Shown here in pieces: positions 62,217 through 64,000 of a stretch of DNA of 64,000 bases. How positions within the stretch are numbered: the first letter of the stretch is position 1; every line of letters begins with the position of its first letter. A program made the translations under genes and the position numbers. Below the pieces are notes generated by a model. That model did no database searches. It was not told the origin of the DNA and worked only from the letters and a program-made list of their open reading frames with translations. Origin of the DNA: UBA7330 sp043554545 (GTDB taxonomy: Bacteria; Bacteroidota; Bacteroidia; Cytophagales; Cyclobacteriaceae); assembly GCA_043554545.1 (NCBI GenBank), contig CP121337.1, positions 1,426,001-1,490,000 of the forward strand. The letters are read 5' to 3'.

Positions 62217-64000
62217 ATGGATTATAAGGTATTATTAGGAGCTATTGTTTGCTTCTTATTTATTGATTGCAGCGATCAGACCAAGCAAGTTCAGGTACTA
62301 CAGGTGCCGGGGAAAGATCAATTTTGTACAATTGACAAGGAAGGAATCACCGTACTGCCGAGTGGTCGTTATGTAACGCTTGCAGGAGAATTTCTGCCTA
62401 TAACCAATGATCCCTATGGGATGGCAGTTTCTCCTGATGGGAAGAAAGCGTTGACCTTACATGATGGAGTGATTACCATACTGGATCTTGAAGACCTGAG
62501 TGCACAGCGGGTACCTAGCTACGATGGGAAAATCCCATCTCCGTTGACCAGAGGATCATTTTTGGGGGTAGCCTTCTCAGTGGATTCCAGATATGCTTAT
62601 TTAAGCGGTGGTGACAAGGGTGATATTGTTATTTATGATACAGAAAAATTAAAGAAGATTGATGCCATTTCATTGAATGGTATGGTTAACGGGGAGGACT
62701 ATCAGGATAGCTTTACTTCCGACCTGTTACTTAACCCTGAAAAAAATGAGCTATTGGTACTGGATAGGGCAAATTTCAGGTTGGTTCGCGTTGATCTCAC
62801 TGCGAAAAAGCTTACTGCATCCATTAAAGTTGGTCGTCAGCCATTTGGTGTAGCATTGAGTCCTGATAAAAAACAAGCTTTCGTGGCCAATGTTGGTGTT
62901 TACTCTTATCCACTGGTAGAAGGGGCAACACCAGAGAACTATGATGATTTAAGAATTTCACATCATGCTTACGGGGAAAATACTCCGGAATCCAGAGACG
63001 GGACCATCGTGGAAGGCAAAGTAATTCCAGGGTTAGGAAGCCCAAATCATCCGGATGCAATGAGTGTGTTTACGGTTGACCTGGATAAGAACAGCGTCAT
63101 CAATAAATTTAAGCCCGGCTATCTGATCGGAGAGACGGTGGAAGATGCTGAAGTGGTAGGAGGAGCCAGTCCTAATTCGATTGCGGTGGGAAAGCAATTT
63201 GCCTATGTAACGAATGCCACGAATGATAACATCGCAATTATTGATTATACCACGCAGGAAATTGTGGGTCATATTCCTATTCAGGTAGATCCGCGCATTG
63301 ACAAAGTGAGAGGTTTGTTACCCTTTGGTATTACCATGTCTAAAGATGAGAAGACTTTGTATGTGGCCTTATTAGGGTTTAATGCAGTTGCGGTCATCGA
63401 CATACCATCCAAAACCACCAAAGGCTTGATCCCTTCAGGCTGGGGACCGACGAGGGTTGAATTGTCCAATGAGGAAGATTTCCTTTACATCATTACCTGC
63501 AGAGGCTGGGGGGCGGGACCTAATGGCGGAACTGATTTTGTGATGCCTATTCAGGGTAACTCTGTCAGCCGTATTCAATTGGGAAGCTTCCAAAAGGTAA
63601 AAGTTCCGGGAGATGAACAACTTGCCACCTATACCCGGCAATCTATTGACAATACTTTCAGGGAAACTTTGGTTGAGGATGATGGTAAAAATCCACTGCC
63701 ACCATTGCCGGGACTGAGAGAAAGTCCGATCAAACATATTGTTTACATCACAAAAGAAAACAGGACATATGATGAGATTTTTGGTCAGTTAAAAGAAGGT
63801 GCGGGAGATAGTACATTGGCCAGGTATGGTGTAAATAACACTTACACGTTACCTGATTCAATGCAAGCGGACTTTCCAGACCTTAGGATTTCGCCAAACC
63901 ATATCAAAGCAGCTAAACAATTTGCTTATTCTGATAATTTCTATTGCGACAGTGATGCATCCGTTCACGGACACCACTGGCTGGTTGGAGTGATACCAAA
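62217..64000 (+). CDS. YncE-propeller/phosphoesterase-domain protein, partial
   Basis: A frame of 594 residues, open to the window edge. The N-terminus is hydrophobic and ends at Cys18 (CFLFIDC), a possible but atypical lipobox. A YncE-like beta-propeller follows (about 25-480) with repeats of the PYGMAVSPDG, PFGVALSPD, PNSIAVGK and PFGITMSKD type. From about residue 506 the phosphoesterase (PF04185) domain starts with HIVYITKENRTYDEIFG, where Thr517 is the expected nucleophile. The right end of the domain is missing. The combination is a known one in Bacteroidota, but the substrate is not known. Confidence 0.88.
   Translation, partial: MDYKVLLGAIVCFLFIDCSDQTKQVQVLQVPGKDQFCTIDKEGITVLPSGRYVTLAGEFLPITNDPYGMAVSPDGKKALTLHDGVITILDLEDLSAQRVPSYDGKIPSPLTRGSFLGVAFSVDSRYAYLSGGDKGDIVIYDTEKLKKIDAISLNGMVNGEDYQDSFTSDLLLNPEKNELLVLDRANFRLVRVDLTAKKLTASIKVGRQPFGVALSPDKKQAFVANVGVYSYPLVEGATPENYDDLRISHHAYGENTPESRDGTIVEGKVIPGLGSPNHPDAMSVFTVDLDKNSVINKFKPGYLIGETVEDAEVVGGASPNSIAVGKQFAYVTNATNDNIAIIDYTTQEIVGHIPIQVDPRIDKVRGLLPFGITMSKDEKTLYVALLGFNAVAVIDIPSKTTKGLIPSGWGPTRVELSNEEDFLYIITCRGWGAGPNGGTDFVMPIQGNSVSRIQLGSFQKVKVPGDEQLATYTRQSIDNTFRETLVEDDGKNPLPPLPGLRESPIKHIVYITKENRTYDEIFGQLKEGAGDSTLARYGVNNTYTLPDSMQADFPDLRISPNHIKAAKQFAYSDNFYCDSDASVHGHHWLVGVIP

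Noticed and set aside
1..64000. tRNA, rRNA, riboswitch, insertion sequence or prophage genes
   Set aside because: I looked through the larger intergenic gaps and the coding regions and saw no cloverleaf pattern, ribosomal RNA motif, transposase or phage structural gene. A covariance-model search would be needed to exclude small RNAs.

Overview
The window is chromosomal DNA of a Bacteroidota bacterium, most likely a marine-type member of the Cytophagales. The base composition is moderately AT-rich. Markers of the phylum are a PorD (DUF4835) type IX secretion gene, the bamD-rpoZ-coaBC-porD-recN neighbourhood, an OstA-like LPS-transport protein, a TonB-dependent receptor with a CarboxypepD_reg domain, and the near absence of Shine-Dalgarno sequences. 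No rRNA, tRNA, CRISPR array, transposase or prophage gene is visible. Two genes run off the ends: an ECF sigma factor on the left and a YncE-propeller/phosphoesterase lipoprotein on the right.

Positions 1-3.6 kb hold the sigma-factor fragment, a family 2 glycosyltransferase, tgt and an LptF/LptG-type permease, closed by a strong bidirectional terminator. Next comes a five-domain fasciclin lipoprotein. Positions 6.1-16.7 kb are rich in nucleotide and phosphate chemistry. They hold a membrane class III cyclase with altered substrate-specifying residues, overlapped by ppk1; a convergent HD phosphohydrolase fused to a Pycsar-effector-type membrane domain; an SdiA-regulated-like lipoprotein followed by a 1214-residue metallophosphatase/outer-membrane-barrel fusion; and a second membrane cyclase.

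Positions 17.2-25.9 kb form a minus-strand housekeeping block, read ostA-like, bamD, rpoZ, coaBC, porD, a small unknown gene, recN, fabI, ispE. Divergent from it are tilS, a stand-alone cyclic-nucleotide-binding protein, mdh, a second ppk1 and a DUF985 cupin.

Positions 31.9-39.9 kb look like one catabolic operon for a sugar or glycoside: a Gfo/Idh/MocA oxidoreductase, two TIM-barrel sugar isomerase/epimerase-like proteins, a large glucose/sorbosone dehydrogenase-cytochrome c lipoprotein and a TonB-dependent receptor. Positions 39.9-45.7 kb hold small membrane and regulatory genes, a bacillithiol-type YtxJ protein and an N5-(carboxyethyl)ornithine synthase-like dehydrogenase. Positions 46-52.9 kb hold two large convergent cytochrome-c/propeller lipoproteins of the kind common in Planctomycetes and Verrucomicrobia, and another Gfo/Idh/MocA enzyme.

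Positions 52.9-61.9 kb are nine minus-strand genes for acyl-CoA catabolism: a MaoC-like hydratase, three SDRs, two MDR reductases, an APH-type kinase, and two acyl-CoA dehydrogenases. The adjacent kinase and dehydrogenase look like a split ACAD10/ACAD11 (LvaA/LvaC-like) pair, which suggests catabolism of hydroxylated acyl-CoAs. The observations most worth following are the cyclase/ppk/HD-PycTM neighbourhood, this kinase-dehydrogenase pair, and the metallophosphatase-barrel fusion.
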